NCBI RefSeq assembly: GCF_039530225.1
Contig: NZ_BAAAOH010000001.1
Coordinates: forward strand, 2,790,001-2,854,000
Length of the DNA stretch: 64,000 nucleotides
From: Microbacterium pumilum
GTDB lineage: Bacteria; Actinomycetota; Actinomycetes; Actinomycetales; Microbacteriaceae
Direction of reading: 5' to 3'
Shown here: positions 7,258 to 16,261 of the stretch, in pieces
Position numbering within the stretch: the stretch's first letter is position 1
Layout: every line of letters starts with the position of its first letter
Program-made: the position numbers and the translations under genes
Notes under the pieces: model-generated
The model's database searches: none
What the model was told of the DNA's origin: nothing
Seen by the model: the letters and a program-made list of their open reading frames with translations, nothing else

Positions 7258-8532
7258 TCAGGACCGGATGTCGGCGAGGACGTAGCCCTCTTCGCCGTGG
7301 ACGATCGTGTCGATGCCGGCGATCTCGTCCTCGTTCTTGACGCGGAAGCCCATCGTCTTCTGGATGACCCAGCCGATGGCGTATGCGAGCACGAACGAGT
7401 AGATCAGCACCGAGAAGGCGGCGATCGCCTGGACCATCAGCTGCGTCAGGTTGCCGCTGTAGATGAGGCCCGTGCTGTTCGCGAAGAAGCCGAGGAACAG
7501 GGTTCCGATGAGACCACCGACGAGGTGGATGCCCACCACGTCGAGCGAGTCATCGAAGCCCCACTTGAACTTGAGCTCGATCGCGACGGCGCAGACGGCA
7601 CCGGCGATGAGGCCGAGGAGGATCGCCCACTCCGGACGCAACGATGCACAGGCGGGCGTGATCGCGACGAGGCCGGCGACGGCGCCGGACGCGGCGCCCA
7701 CAGACGTCGGCTTGCCATCCTTGATCTTCTCCACGATCAGCCAGCCCAGCAGGGCCGCCGCCGGGGCGATGATCGTGTTGACGAACGCGATGGCGGCCGT
7801 GTTGTCGGCGGCCAGCTCAGAGCCGGCGTTGAAGCCGAACCAGCCGAACCACAGCAGGCCGGCGCCGAGGAGCACGAACGGCGGGTTGTGCGGAACCGTG
7901 ATGCCCTTCTGGAACCCGACGCGCTTGCCGAGCACGAGCGCCAGGGCCAGGGCCGCGGCACCGGCGTTGATGTGAACGGCCGTGCCACCTGCGAAGTCGA
8001 TCGCGCCGACACCGAACCAGGTCTGCATGCCATACGTGATCCAGCCGCCGGAAGCGAAGCTGCCGTCGTCGCCGAGGGTGAAGTTGAACACCCAGCTCGC
8101 AACGGGGAAGTAGACGATCGTGGCCCAGACGGCAGCGAAGACCATCCACGCGCCGAACTTGGCGCGATCGGCGATCGCGCCGGACACCAGCGCGACGGTG
8201 ATGATCGCGAACGTCGCCTGGAACGCGACGAATGCGAGCGGCGGATATGCGGCGCCTTCAGGGGTCTCCAGCAGGCTGGACAGGAAGATCTCCGAGGTGT
8301 CGATCGACCACGGGAATTGGATCACTCCCTCCGTCAGCGTCGGGAAGGCGATCGCGTAGCCGTAGATCGCCCAGAGGACGCCGATCAGGCCCATGGCGCC
8401 GAAGCTCAGCATCATCATGCTGATGACGCTCTTCGCTTTGACGAGACCGCCGTAGAAGAATGCCAGTCCGGGCGTCATCAAGAGCACGAGTGCGGCTGCG
8501 AGAAGAATGAATGCTGTGTTTCCTTGATCCAT
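7258..8532 (-). CDS. amt: Ammonium transporter Amt
   Basis: A 424-residue polytopic membrane protein of the Amt/MEP/Rh family, conducting NH4+/NH3 across the cytoplasmic membrane. The first segment and GLAFFYGGLVKAKSVISMMM are diagnostic; about 11 hydrophobic helices follow. The two pore histidines fit VHINAG (about residue 180) and GIHLVGG (about 325). No glnK/glnB gene follows within this window: the stop codon is followed by a stem-loop and the PemK-like gene. A GlnR-type box lies about 90 bases upstream of ATG 8532 (see 8622-8637), so induction under nitrogen limitation is expected. Confidence 0.95.
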   Translation of the reverse strand: MDQGNTAFILLAAALVLLMTPGLAFFYGGLVKAKSVISMMMLSFGAMGLIGVLWAIYGYAIAFPTLTEGVIQFPWSIDTSEIFLSSLLETPEGAAYPPLAFVAFQATFAIITVALVSGAIADRAKFGAWMVFAAVWATIVYFPVASWVFNFTLGDDGSFASGGWITYGMQTWFGVGAIDFAGGTAVHINAGAAALALALVLGKRVGFQKGITVPHNPPFVLLGAGLLWFGWFGFNAGSELAADNTAAIAFVNTIIAPAAALLGWLIVEKIKDGKPTSVGAASGAVAGLVAITPACASLRPEWAILLGLIAGAVCAVAIELKFKWGFDDSLDVVGIHLVGGLIGTLFLGFFANSTGLIYSGNLTQLMVQAIAAFSVLIYSFVLAYAIGWVIQKTMGFRVKNEDEIAGIDTIVHGEEGYVLADIRS

Positions 8533-8621
8533 CTCGGGGGAAACCTCTCTGCGAGGACGCAGGTGTAGCGTCGGGTGTCTTCAGTGTCCACACACCTGGT
8601 TTCGGCTGGCCTGCGTGCCGT

Positions 8622-8637
8622 GTTTCCCTCCGGTTAC
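8622..8637 (-). promoter_or_regulatory. GlnR-type half box upstream of amt
   Basis: Read on the minus strand: GTAAC, six bases, GAAAC. This matches the a/b-site consensus of the actinobacterial nitrogen regulator GlnR (gTnAC-N6-GaAAc). The following second half (CGCAG, six bases, CGAAA) is a poor match. The site is about 90 bases before the amt start codon. Confidence 0.6.
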
Positions 8638-8654
8638 GTAGGGCGCGCTGGCGT

Positions 8655-8667
8655 AAACATCATGTTT
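8655..8667. promoter_or_regulatory. Palindrome upstream of amt
   Basis: AAACATCATGTTT is a perfect 6+1+6 palindrome located 18 bases beyond the GlnR-type box, on the far side from amt. It is unusually AT-rich for this genome. No regulator can be assigned from sequence alone. Confidence 0.4.
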
Positions 8668-8731
8668 CCTGACCCTCGCAGAACCCCACGAATCCGCGTC
8701 GCCGGTGGGTGCGATTGCTGTCCGACGGCGC

Positions 8732-9757
8732 TCAGGAGAGGGTGGATGCCACGAGTCGCGAGATCGCGCGCAGATACTTCTTCCGGTAGCCGCCCGCCAG
8801 CATCTCTTCGGGGAACACCAGATCGAGCGAGACGCCCGTCGCTCGGATCGGCAGTTCGGCGTCGTAGACGCGGTCGATGAACGCGACGAAGCGCAGCGCC
8901 GCAGATTGGTCGGTGAGCGGCTCGACATCGCGCAGACCCACGACCGACAGCCCGTCGATGATGCGGATGTAGCGGGACGGGTGCACCCGCGCAAGGTGAC
9001 CCACCAGATCGGCGAAGGCGTCGTCGGACGCCAGACCGATCGCCGCGGCGTCGGCGATGTCGGAGTCGTACGCGGCCGGCTCGAGCACCTTCGCGTGCCC
9101 GTCGACGGCGCGGTGCCGGTAGTCGTTCCCGTCGATGCGGATGGTCTGGAAGCTGGCGGCCATCGCGTGGATCTCGCGCAGGAAGTCCTGCGCGGCGAAG
9201 CGACCTTCGCCGAGCGCGTTCGGCGGTGTGTTGGATGTCGCCGCCAGCTTGGTACCCGAGCCGACGAGCTCCGCGAGCAGCCGCGTCATCACCATCGTGT
9301 CGCCCGGATCGTCGAGTTCGAACTCGTCGATGCACAGCAGGTCCGACCCGCGGAACAGCTCCACGGTGTTCTTGTACCCGAGGGCGCCGACCAGCGCGGT
9401 GTACTCGATGAACGAGCCGAAGTACTTCCGTCGCGCCGGCATCGCGTGATAGACCGCCGCCAACAGGTGGGTCTTGCCGACGCCGAACCCGCCGTCGAGA
9501 TAGACGCCGGGTTTGAGCTCTGGGCCGCGCTTGGCCCGGCGGAACCAGCCGCCGCCCCCGCGCGCCTGCTCGCCGCCGCCCGAGAACGCGATGAGCAGAT
9601 CCTTCGCCTCCTGCTGTGACGGGAACGCGGCATCCGCCCGGTACGTGTCGAACGTGGCGTCCTCGAACTGCGGTGGAGGCACGAGCGCCGCGACCATCTC
9701 GGCACCCGAGATCTGCGGCATCCGCTCCGTCAGATGGACGATGCCGGTGGCGGTCAT
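8732..9757 (-). CDS. zapE: Cell division protein ZapE (AFG1-like ATPase)
   Basis: A 341-residue AAA-type ATPase of the ZapE/AFG1 family. Walker A is [11 protein letters not shown] (about 90-100) after the family hallmark 'GVYLDGGFG'. Walker B is [14 protein letters not shown], and [14 protein letters not shown] is the sensor segment. In Escherichia coli, ZapE acts on the Z-ring; in actinobacteria the role is inferred. The family motifs are intact and length is normal. It is divergent from the sulfurtransferase gene, and a TAAGACT -10-like sequence lies in the gap. Confidence 0.9.
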   Translation of the reverse strand: MTATGIVHLTERMPQISGAEMVAALVPPPQFEDATFDTYRADAAFPSQQEAKDLLIAFSGGGEQARGGGGWFRRAKRGPELKPGVYLDGGFGVGKTHLLAAVYHAMPARRKYFGSFIEYTALVGALGYKNTVELFRGSDLLCIDEFELDDPGDTMVMTRLLAELVGSGTKLAATSNTPPNALGEGRFAAQDFLREIHAMAASFQTIRIDGNDYRHRAVDGHAKVLEPAAYDSDIADAAAIGLASDDAFADLVGHLARVHPSRYIRIIDGLSVVGLRDVEPLTDQSAALRFVAFIDRVYDAELPIRATGVSLDLVFPEEMLAGGYRKKYLRAISRLVASTLS

Positions 9758-9877
9758 GAGGAATCCTGTGTCGGAGTCTTACAGAGGCGATGCGCGCGCG
9801 CACCGGGGAATCTAGGGTCGGAGGGCGCGGTTCAACCCTACGCGGTCGCACCTGCCGCCCAGCCCCGAGGAGTCCCG

Positions 9878-10780
9878 TTGTCCGTCGAGACCGACACATC
9901 GTCCGCCAAGTTCGCCGAATACGCCGACCCCGGCCGGCTCGTCACAGGAGAGTGGCTGGAGCCGCGGCTCGGCAGCCCGGGACTCGTCGTGGTCGAGTCG
10001 GACGAGGACGTGCTGCTCTACGAGACCGGCCACATCCCCGGCGCCGTGAAGGTCGACTGGCACACCGAGCTCAACGACCCCGTCGTCCGTGACTACGTCG
10101 ACGGGGCGGGATTCGCAGAGCTGCTCAGCCGCAAGGGCATCGCCCGAGACGACACGGTGGTCATCTACGGCGACAAGAACAACTGGTGGGCCGCCTACGC
10201 CCTCTGGGTGTTCTCGCTGTTCGGGCACCAGGATGTGCGACTGCTCGACGGCGGCCGCGACAAGTGGATTGCCGAAGGTCGTCCCTTCACGACGGATGCC
10301 GCGACACCGACCCCGGCCGAATACCCCGTCGTGGACCGCGACGACACCCTGCTGCGCGCCTACAAGGACGACGTGCTCGCGCACTTCGGCAACCCGCTGA
10401 TCGACGTGCGATCGCCCGAGGAGTACGACGGCTCGCGGACATCGGCGCCCGCCTACCCCGAAGAGGGCGCGCTGCGCGCGGGCCACATCCCCACCGCTCA
10501 GAGCGTGCCGTGGGCGAGGGCGGTCGCGGAGGACGGCGGCTTCAAGCCGCGCGCCGAACTCGACGCGATCTACAGGGGCGACGCAGGGCTGGAGGACGGC
10601 GACTCCATCGTCGCCTACTGCCGGATCGGCGAACGCTCCAGCCACACGTGGTTCGTCCTGAAGCACCTGCTCGGGTTCGAGAACGTGCGCAACTACGACG
10701 GATCGTGGACCGAGTGGGGCAGCGCCGTGCGCGTGCCGATCGTCACCGGATCCGAGCCGGGCGAGCTGCCCTCGCGCTGA
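9878..10780 (+). CDS. sseA: Sulfurtransferase with two rhodanese domains
   Basis: A 300-residue tandem-rhodanese sulfurtransferase (thiosulfate or 3-mercaptopyruvate type). An inactive N-terminal domain ([26 protein letters not shown]) is followed by a C-terminal domain with [10 protein letters not shown] and the active-site loop YCRIGERS, Cys248. I chose TTG 9878 because of GAGGAG six bases upstream and because the actinobacterial family begins about there. The next gene encodes a SufE-like protein, so the pair probably handles sulfane sulfur together. Confidence 0.9.
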   Translation: MSVETDTSSAKFAEYADPGRLVTGEWLEPRLGSPGLVVVESDEDVLLYETGHIPGAVKVDWHTELNDPVVRDYVDGAGFAELLSRKGIARDDTVVIYGDKNNWWAAYALWVFSLFGHQDVRLLDGGRDKWIAEGRPFTTDAATPTPAEYPVVDRDDTLLRAYKDDVLAHFGNPLIDVRSPEEYDGSRTSAPAYPEEGALRAGHIPTAQSVPWARAVAEDGGFKPRAELDAIYRGDAGLEDGDSIVAYCRIGERSSHTWFVLKHLLGFENVRNYDGSWTEWGSAVRVPIVTGSEPGELPSR

Positions 10781-10817
10781 CCGCCGCGCCATCGACAGCC
10801 GTGGGAGGATGGCGGAG

Positions 10818-11258
10818 ATGACCGTTTCCGCCCTGCCCGACTCGCTCGCCGACATCCGTGACGAGTTCCTCGAGCTCGCCGAGCCCGACCGACTGCAGCT
10901 CCTTCTCGAGTACTCGCGCGAGCTGCCAGCCATGCCCGCGCGTTACGAAGGTCACCCCGAGCTGTGCGAGCGGGTGGCGGAGTGCCAGTCCCCCGTCTAC
11001 ATCGTGATGGATGTCGACGCCGACGGGATCGTGGCGATGCACGCCACGGCACCGCCCGAGGCGCCGACCACGAGAGGATTCGCCAGCATCCTCGCGCAGG
11101 GCCTCACCGGCCTCACTGTCGACGAGGTCCTCGCGGTGCCCGCCGACTTCCCCCAGAGCATCGGGTTGACGCGCGCGGTGTCGCCGCTGCGGATCGCCGG
11201 GATGACGGGAATGCTGATGCGCGCGAAGCGTCAGGTGCTCGCAAAGCGCGGCGCGTGA
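10818..11258 (+). CDS. sufE: SufE family Fe-S assembly protein
   Basis: A 146-residue SufE-like protein. SufE accepts persulfide sulfur from a cysteine desulfurase on a conserved cysteine; here that is Cys56 in ECQSPVY. Other family segments are GHPELCERVAE and GLTGLTVDEVLAVP. I prefer ATG 10818, nine bases after GGAGG at 10804-10808, over ATG 10809, which abuts the GGAGG. It lies 37 bases after the sulfurtransferase gene on the same strand, a pairing often seen in actinobacteria. Confidence 0.9.
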   Translation: MTVSALPDSLADIRDEFLELAEPDRLQLLLEYSRELPAMPARYEGHPELCERVAECQSPVYIVMDVDADGIVAMHATAPPEAPTTRGFASILAQGLTGLTVDEVLAVPADFPQSIGLTRAVSPLRIAGMTGMLMRAKRQVLAKRGA

Positions 11259-11265
11259 ACCCAGG

Positions 11266-11982
11266 ATGATCGTCACCGAGGTCATGCCGCGAAGCCTCGC
11301 GGCGTGCGAGGTGCTGACGGCCGAGGGGCGGGAATGGCTCCGTGAGCGATATCACCGGTCAGACGCCGAGTACGTGCGGCTCAACATGATCACCACACTC
11401 ACGGGCGCGGCATCCGGATCGGACGGTACGAGCGAGACCCTGACCAGCAGGGTCGACCGCCGGGTGCTCGGCGTGATCCGGGCCGACGCCGACGTGGTAC
11501 TGGTCGGTGCCCAGAGCGTCCGCGCCGAGGGATACGTCGTGCCGCGCACTGCGCGGCTCGCGGTCGTCACCTCGTCAGGCGATCTGAGCGGTCATCGGCT
11601 GTCGCTCGGCCCCGATGCGACGCCGGACCGCGTGCTGCTGGTATGCCCCGCGGAGGCTGCCGCACGTCTCGCCGAGCGCACGTCGCAGTACGGCGTGCAG
11701 ATCGTGCCGGTGCCGGGTGGCAGCCACCTCGAGCCGCGCGCGATCATCGAAGCGCTGGCCGCGCGAGGCTACACCCGGATCGTGTGCGAGGGCGGCCCGT
11801 CGCTGGCGACCCAGTTCGCCGATGCCGGGGTCATCGACGAGTACTGCGTCACCGTCGCCCCGGTCGTGGAGCCCGCCGACCGCCCGTTCCTCAACCCGGG
11901 CATCCGCCCCGACACCGAGGTCGTCGGCGCGCTCGTCGACGAGGCGGGCTTCAGCTATCTTCGTCTTCGCGTGCGGCGCTGA
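11266..11982 (+). CDS. RibD C-terminal/DHFR-like reductase (pyrimidine reductase family)
   Basis: A 238-residue protein with the RibD C-terminal reductase fold, related to the 5-amino-6-ribosylamino-uracil reductase of riboflavin synthesis. Segments supporting this are VRLNMITTLTGAASG near the N-terminus, LGVIRADADVVLVGAQSVRAEGY and IVCEGGPSLATQFADAGVIDEYC. The deaminase half of RibD is absent. Stand-alone actinobacterial members are usually NAD(P)H-dependent reductases of unknown substrate. The gene is eight bases after sufE; its 3' end overlaps the convergent hydrolase gene by 32 bases. Confidence 0.8.
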   Translation: MIVTEVMPRSLAACEVLTAEGREWLRERYHRSDAEYVRLNMITTLTGAASGSDGTSETLTSRVDRRVLGVIRADADVVLVGAQSVRAEGYVVPRTARLAVVTSSGDLSGHRLSLGPDATPDRVLLVCPAEAAARLAERTSQYGVQIVPVPGGSHLEPRAIIEALAARGYTRIVCEGGPSLATQFADAGVIDEYCVTVAPVVEPADRPFLNPGIRPDTEVVGALVDEAGFSYLRLRVRR

Positions 11983-13171
11983 AACCGAGCCGATCGACCC
12001 AGTCGCGGATGCTGGCGCTCCACCGCTCCTGGTCGTAGTTCCACAGCTTGGTGTGGCGGGCGACTTCGAAGACCTTCAAGTCCACGAGATCGGGCCGTGC
12101 GACGACGAGGTCGTGCGAGGCGTCCGACGGAACGAAGCCGTCGTCGTCGCTGTGGAGGATGAGGATCGGATGCCGGAGCTCTGCGGCACGTGCGACCACA
12201 TCGAGCCGGTCGAACGGGATGGCGCTGCCGGCCCGCGTGATCGGCGTCGCCCACTCCGACTGCAGGGCCCCGATCGCGAGGCCGCTGACGGCAGCCGGAA
12301 CGCCCTGGACGTGCGCCTGGTACTCCAAGACGATGCGCCAGTCGATGACGGGCGATTCGAGGATGAGTCCGACGATCGCATCGCGATGGGCCGAGTTGAG
12401 CGACACCTGCAGCGCGATCGCGCCTCCCATCGACCAGCCCATCAGCAGGATGCGCTTGGCCCCCCGGCGGCGTGCGAAGCCGACGGCCGCGTCGACATCT
12501 CGCCATTCCGTCGCGCCGAGTGCATAGGTGCCGGCCCGACTGCGCGGAGCCTCGCCGTCGTTGCGGTACGACACGAGGAGGCTCGTGATGCCGAGCGCGT
12601 GGAAGACCGGCACCGCCCGCAGGCACTCCGCGCGGGTGGTGCCGCGTCCATGCACCTGGATGACCCACACATCGGCGTCGCCGGCGGGGAACAGCCATGC
12701 CGGGCACGGACCGACCCCCGTGCCGATGAGCTCGGGGCTGAAGGGCAGGTGCAGCTCTTCTGCGCTGTCGTAGTACCAACCGCTGAACGACGCGTCCGGC
12801 GAGAGCTGCGCGGTGGTCCCGATGTGCGTCAGGAGTTTGCGCTTGACCGACACGTCGTCCTGCGAGAGCACGGATCCGAGCTTGATGTAATCGGTGGTCC
12901 CGCTCGTGAACAGCCCGTAGCGCCCCGGCAGCTCCGTGTCAGGGGTGCGGGCGAGGGTGATCGTCTGCGCCGACGTGTCGAGCGACAGGATGCGGGTGTC
13001 GGGCCGCCGAAGCTCGGGAGTGACGACACGGCGGGCCATGTGCGCGGACGCGACTCCGAGCGCTGCGAGCACGCCGGCAAGCGCCAGGCTGACCACGGTG
13101 AGCGCGGTTCGCACGCCGGCGATGAGAGAGGGAGAGGCGCCGCGCATCGCGGCGCGCCTGGGGGCGACCAT
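11951..13171 (-). CDS. Membrane-anchored alpha/beta hydrolase
   Basis: A 406-residue protein with one hydrophobic segment at about residues 18-45 and a C-terminal alpha/beta hydrolase domain. The nucleophile elbow is GWSMGG, the acid lies in ILHSDDDGFVP, and the base is probably the His of VARHTKLWN. An HGRGTT segment supplies the oxyanion loop. The domain faces outside if the N-terminal helix is a signal anchor. Substrate is unknown. A TAGGCT -10-like hexamer nine bases before ATG overlaps the TAGTCT of the divergent DUF3000 gene. Confidence 0.8.
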   Translation of the reverse strand: MVAPRRAAMRGASPSLIAGVRTALTVVSLALAGVLAALGVASAHMARRVVTPELRRPDTRILSLDTSAQTITLARTPDTELPGRYGLFTSGTTDYIKLGSVLSQDDVSVKRKLLTHIGTTAQLSPDASFSGWYYDSAEELHLPFSPELIGTGVGPCPAWLFPAGDADVWVIQVHGRGTTRAECLRAVPVFHALGITSLLVSYRNDGEAPRSRAGTYALGATEWRDVDAAVGFARRRGAKRILLMGWSMGGAIALQVSLNSAHRDAIVGLILESPVIDWRIVLEYQAHVQGVPAAVSGLAIGALQSEWATPITRAGSAIPFDRLDVVARAAELRHPILILHSDDDGFVPSDASHDLVVARPDLVDLKVFEVARHTKLWNYDQERWSASIRDWVDRLGFSAAREDEDS

Positions 13172-13183
13172 CGAGGCCTCAGC

Positions 13184-13190
13184 CTAGTCT
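13184..13190. promoter_or_regulatory. Overlapping divergent -10 elements
   Basis: TAGTCT (13185-13190) on the plus strand ends six bases before the GTG of the DUF3000 gene, the geometry of a leaderless transcript. On the minus strand the overlapping TAGGCT lies nine bases before the hydrolase ATG at 13171. The two promoters share bases, so they may exclude one another. Confidence 0.5.
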
Positions 13191-13196
13191 GTCCGC

Positions 13197-13787
13197 GTGG
13201 CTGACCATCGTCCTCCGACGGGACCGGCATCCTTCGAGGAGGCCGTTGCCGCTGTGCGCAGCACGGCGTTCCGCGACGACCTGACCGTCCGCGAGATCCC
13301 CGCCCCCGCAGGACTCGCCCCCGACGCGATCGCGCTCGCCGGCGACGTGCGCCCCGAAGCGGGCGCAGTGGACTCCCCATATGGCACGGGCCGCTTCATC
13401 CTGCTCCACGATCCGGTCGAGCCCGCCCCGTGGGACGGGCCGTGGCGGATCGTGTGCTTCGCGCAGGCGCCGCTCGAGCCCGACATCGGCGTCGACCCGC
13501 TGCTCGCAGATGTGGCCTGGTCGTGGCTCGTCGACGCACTCGCCTCGCGGCAAGCGGGGTTCCACTCGGCCTCGGGAACCGCCACCAAGACCCTCTCGAA
13601 GGGATTCGGCTCGCTCGCCGCCGAAGGTGACGGCGCTCAGATCGAATTGCGCGCCTCGTGGTCGCCGGTGGGCTCTATGGCCCCGCACGTGGAAGCATGG
13701 GCAGAGCTCGTGTGCATGCTTGCCGGGCTGCCGCCGGGCTCGGAAGGGGTTGCGATGCTGGGAACACGAAGGGTGACGGATGGCTGA
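13197..13787 (+). CDS. DUF3000 family protein
   Basis: A 196-residue protein of the actinobacteria-specific DUF3000 family, with the characteristic segments GRFILLHDPVEPAPWDGPWR and HSASGTATKTLSKGFGSL. Function is not known. The GTG start follows a TAGTCT -10 hexamer by six bases and has no ribosome binding site, so the message is probably leaderless. It overlaps the RNase D gene by eight bases. The DUF3000-rnd order is conserved in many actinobacteria, which hints at RNA metabolism but does not prove it. Confidence 0.88.
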   Translation: MADHRPPTGPASFEEAVAAVRSTAFRDDLTVREIPAPAGLAPDAIALAGDVRPEAGAVDSPYGTGRFILLHDPVEPAPWDGPWRIVCFAQAPLEPDIGVDPLLADVAWSWLVDALASRQAGFHSASGTATKTLSKGFGSLAAEGDGAQIELRASWSPVGSMAPHVEAWAELVCMLAGLPPGSEGVAMLGTRRVTDG

Positions 13788-14979
13788 CTATGTCGTGATC
13801 GACGACATAGCCGGCCTGGAGGCCGCCGCGGCCCAGCTCGCGGCCGGAGAAGGACCTGTCGCCGTCGATGTCGAGCGCGCCTCGGGCTTCCGCTACTCGC
13901 AGCGGGCCTATCTGATCCAGGTGTTCCGGCGCGGTGCCGGTGTCTTCCTGTTCGATCCCCCTCCGATCGGCGATTTCCGCGCGCTGCAGAATGCGATCGG
14001 TCAGGAGGAGTGGGTGCTGCATGCAGCGAGCCAGGACCTTCCGTCGCTGCGCGAGCTGTCGCTCGAACCGGTGTCGATGTTCGACACCGAGCTCGCCGCG
14101 CGACTTCTGGGCCACGAGCGGGTGGGGCTCGGCGCGGTCGTCGAGGACACCCTCGGGATCACCCTCGCGAAGGCGCACTCGGCATCGGACTGGTCGACGC
14201 GGCCACTCCCCCAGGCATGGCTGGAGTATGCGGCGCTGGATGTCGAGCACCTGGTCGATGTGAGAGACGCACTTGCGGCGGAGCTCGTGGAGCAGGGAAA
14301 GACCGAGTATGCCGCCGAAGAGTTCCGCGGCGTCCTGGAACGGGTGCCGAAGCCGTTGCGCGGCGAGCCGTGGCGCAGGCTGAGCGGTCTGCACACGGTG
14401 CGCGGGCGCAAGGCGCTCGCGGTCGCGCGAGCACTGTGGACCGCCCGCGAGGACTACGCACGACGCGAGGACGTCGCCCCGGGCAGACTCGTACCCGACC
14501 GCGCGCTCGTGGCCGCTGTGCTCGCCGACCCGAAGTCCAAGCAGGAGCTCGCCGCGGTGAAGGAGTTCACCGGGCGCGCCAGCCGTTCGCAGATCGACCG
14601 GTGGTGGGCGGCCATCGAGGCCGGGCGCGCGAGTGACGAACTGCCGCTGGAGCGCGCGACCGGCGGTGATTCGCTGCCGCCTCCGCGCGCGTGGGCGGAT
14701 CGAAACCCCGAAGCCGACGCACGACTCAAGGCCGCACGGCCGGTGGTCGAGGAGCGCGCCGCAGAACTCGCGATGCCCACCGAGAACCTGCTGACCCCCG
14801 ACCTGCTCCGTCGGCTGGCGTGGTCACCACCGGATCCTGTGACGCCGACATCCGTGTCCGTCACTCTCGAATTGCTCGGCGCGCGCCGATGGCAGATTGA
14901 CCAAACCTCACAGTTGATCGCGGATGCTTTTGTGGGTTCCGTGCAATCGCCCTCCGAGGCGTCCGAAGCCGATTCGTAG
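13780..14979 (+). CDS. rnd: Ribonuclease D (HRDC-domain 3'-5' exonuclease)
   Basis: A 399-residue RNase D. The DEDD exonuclease domain occupies about residues 1-190: VAVDVERASGFRYSQRAYLIQ (motif I), HAASQDLPSL (motif II) and YAALDVEHLVDVRDAL (motif III). An HRDC domain covers about 215-290 (KALAVARALWTAREDYARREDVAPGRLVPD). The family trims 3' ends of structured RNAs. The start overlaps the DUF3000 gene, so the two are co-transcribed. Confidence 0.92.
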   Translation: MADYVVIDDIAGLEAAAAQLAAGEGPVAVDVERASGFRYSQRAYLIQVFRRGAGVFLFDPPPIGDFRALQNAIGQEEWVLHAASQDLPSLRELSLEPVSMFDTELAARLLGHERVGLGAVVEDTLGITLAKAHSASDWSTRPLPQAWLEYAALDVEHLVDVRDALAAELVEQGKTEYAAEEFRGVLERVPKPLRGEPWRRLSGLHTVRGRKALAVARALWTAREDYARREDVAPGRLVPDRALVAAVLADPKSKQELAAVKEFTGRASRSQIDRWWAAIEAGRASDELPLERATGGDSLPPPRAWADRNPEADARLKAARPVVEERAAELAMPTENLLTPDLLRRLAWSPPDPVTPTSVSVTLELLGARRWQIDQTSQLIADAFVGSVQSPSEASEADS

Positions 14980-15019
14980 GTTTCCGCCACCCGGTTCTGC
15001 CACGCCGGAGCGTCCTCCG

Positions 15020-15025
15020 TAGGCT
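15020..15025 (+). promoter_or_regulatory. Candidate -10 element of the fadA-fadB operon
   Basis: TAGGCT lies 28 bases before the GTG of fadA; GGAGG follows at 15045-15049. The same hexamer stands upstream of aceE at 59251. No good -35 is visible. Confidence 0.4.
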
Positions 15026-15053
15026 GACGGCATCCCATGATTTTGGAGGCATA

Positions 15054-16256
15054 GTGGCCGAGATTTCCGACGTCTTCTTCGTCGATGGCATGCGCACACC
15101 CTTCGGGCGCGCCGGCGAGAAGGGCATGTACTGGAACACCCGAGCAGACGATCTCGCCGTGAAGGCGACGATCGGGCTGATGGGGCGCAACCCCGGGGTT
15201 CCGGCGGGTCGCATCGACGACGTGGCCATCGCTGCGACATCGCAGACCGGCGACCAGGGGCTCACGCTCGGGCGCAGCGTCGCGATCCTGGCGGGCCTGC
15301 CGCAAACGGTGCCGGGCTTCGCGATCGACCGCATGTGCGCGGGCGCGATGACGAGCGTCACGACGATGGCCGCCTCGATCGGCGTCGGAATGTACGACCT
15401 CGCCCTGGCCGGTGGTGTCGAGCACATGGGACACCACCCGATCGGCGCCAACACCGACCCGAATCCCCGATTCGTCGCCGAGAAGATGGTCGATCCCGGC
15501 GCGCTCAACATGGGCGTGACGGCGGAGCGCATCTTCGATCGGTTCCCGCACCTCACCAGGGAACGCTCGGACCGGTACGGCATGCTCAGCCAGCACAAGG
15601 CTCAAGCGGCCTACGACGCCGGCAAGCTCCAGCCCGACCTCGTGTCCGTCGCCATCAAGGACGCGGAGGGCGCGTGGGGTCTCGCGACCGTGGATGAGGG
15701 CCGCCGCCCGCAGACCACCATGGAGGACCTCGCCGGTCTGAAGACACCGTTCCGCGCCCATGGGCGCGTCACCGCCGGGACATCGTCGCCGTTGACCGAC
15801 GGTGCGACGATGAGCCTGCTGGCGGGCGGCGCCGCCGTCAAGGAACTCGGACTCGCCCCCAAGATGAAGCTGGTCTCGTTCGCCTTCGCGGGCGTGCAGC
15901 CCGAGATCATGGGCATCGGACCGATCCCGTCGACCGAGAAGGCACTGAAGAAGGCCGGACTCACGATCGATGACATCGGCCTCTTCGAGTTGAACGAAGC
16001 CTTCGCGATCCAGGTGATCTCACTGCTCGACCACTTCGGCGTCGCCGACGACGATCCGCGTGTCAACCAGTGGGGCGGTGCGATCGCGATCGGTCACCCC
16101 CTCGCCGCCTCCGGTGTGCGACTCATGATCCAGCTCGCCGCCCAGTTCGCCGAGCGTCCCGATGTCCGCTACGGCCTCACCGCCATGTGCGTGGGTCTCG
16201 GCCAGGGCGGCTCGGTCGTCTGGGAGAACCCGAACTACGACGGAAAGAAGAAGTAA
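15054..16256 (+). CDS. fadA: Acetyl-CoA C-acyltransferase (thiolase)
   Basis: A 400-residue type I thiolase, the last step of beta-oxidation (3-ketoacyl-CoA + CoA to acetyl-CoA + shortened acyl-CoA). The acylated cysteine is Cys95 in IDRMCAGAMTS. GGAIAIGHPLAASG carries the catalytic His, and the second cysteine is in AMCVGLGQGG. GTG 15054 has TTTGGAGG five bases ahead. fadB begins five bases after its stop, giving the usual two-gene trifunctional operon. Confidence 0.94.
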   Translation: MAEISDVFFVDGMRTPFGRAGEKGMYWNTRADDLAVKATIGLMGRNPGVPAGRIDDVAIAATSQTGDQGLTLGRSVAILAGLPQTVPGFAIDRMCAGAMTSVTTMAASIGVGMYDLALAGGVEHMGHHPIGANTDPNPRFVAEKMVDPGALNMGVTAERIFDRFPHLTRERSDRYGMLSQHKAQAAYDAGKLQPDLVSVAIKDAEGAWGLATVDEGRRPQTTMEDLAGLKTPFRAHGRVTAGTSSPLTDGATMSLLAGGAAVKELGLAPKMKLVSFAFAGVQPEIMGIGPIPSTEKALKKAGLTIDDIGLFELNEAFAIQVISLLDHFGVADDDPRVNQWGGAIAIGHPLAASGVRLMIQLAAQFAERPDVRYGLTAMCVGLGQGGSVVWENPNYDGKKK

Positions 16257-16261
16257 GCGCG

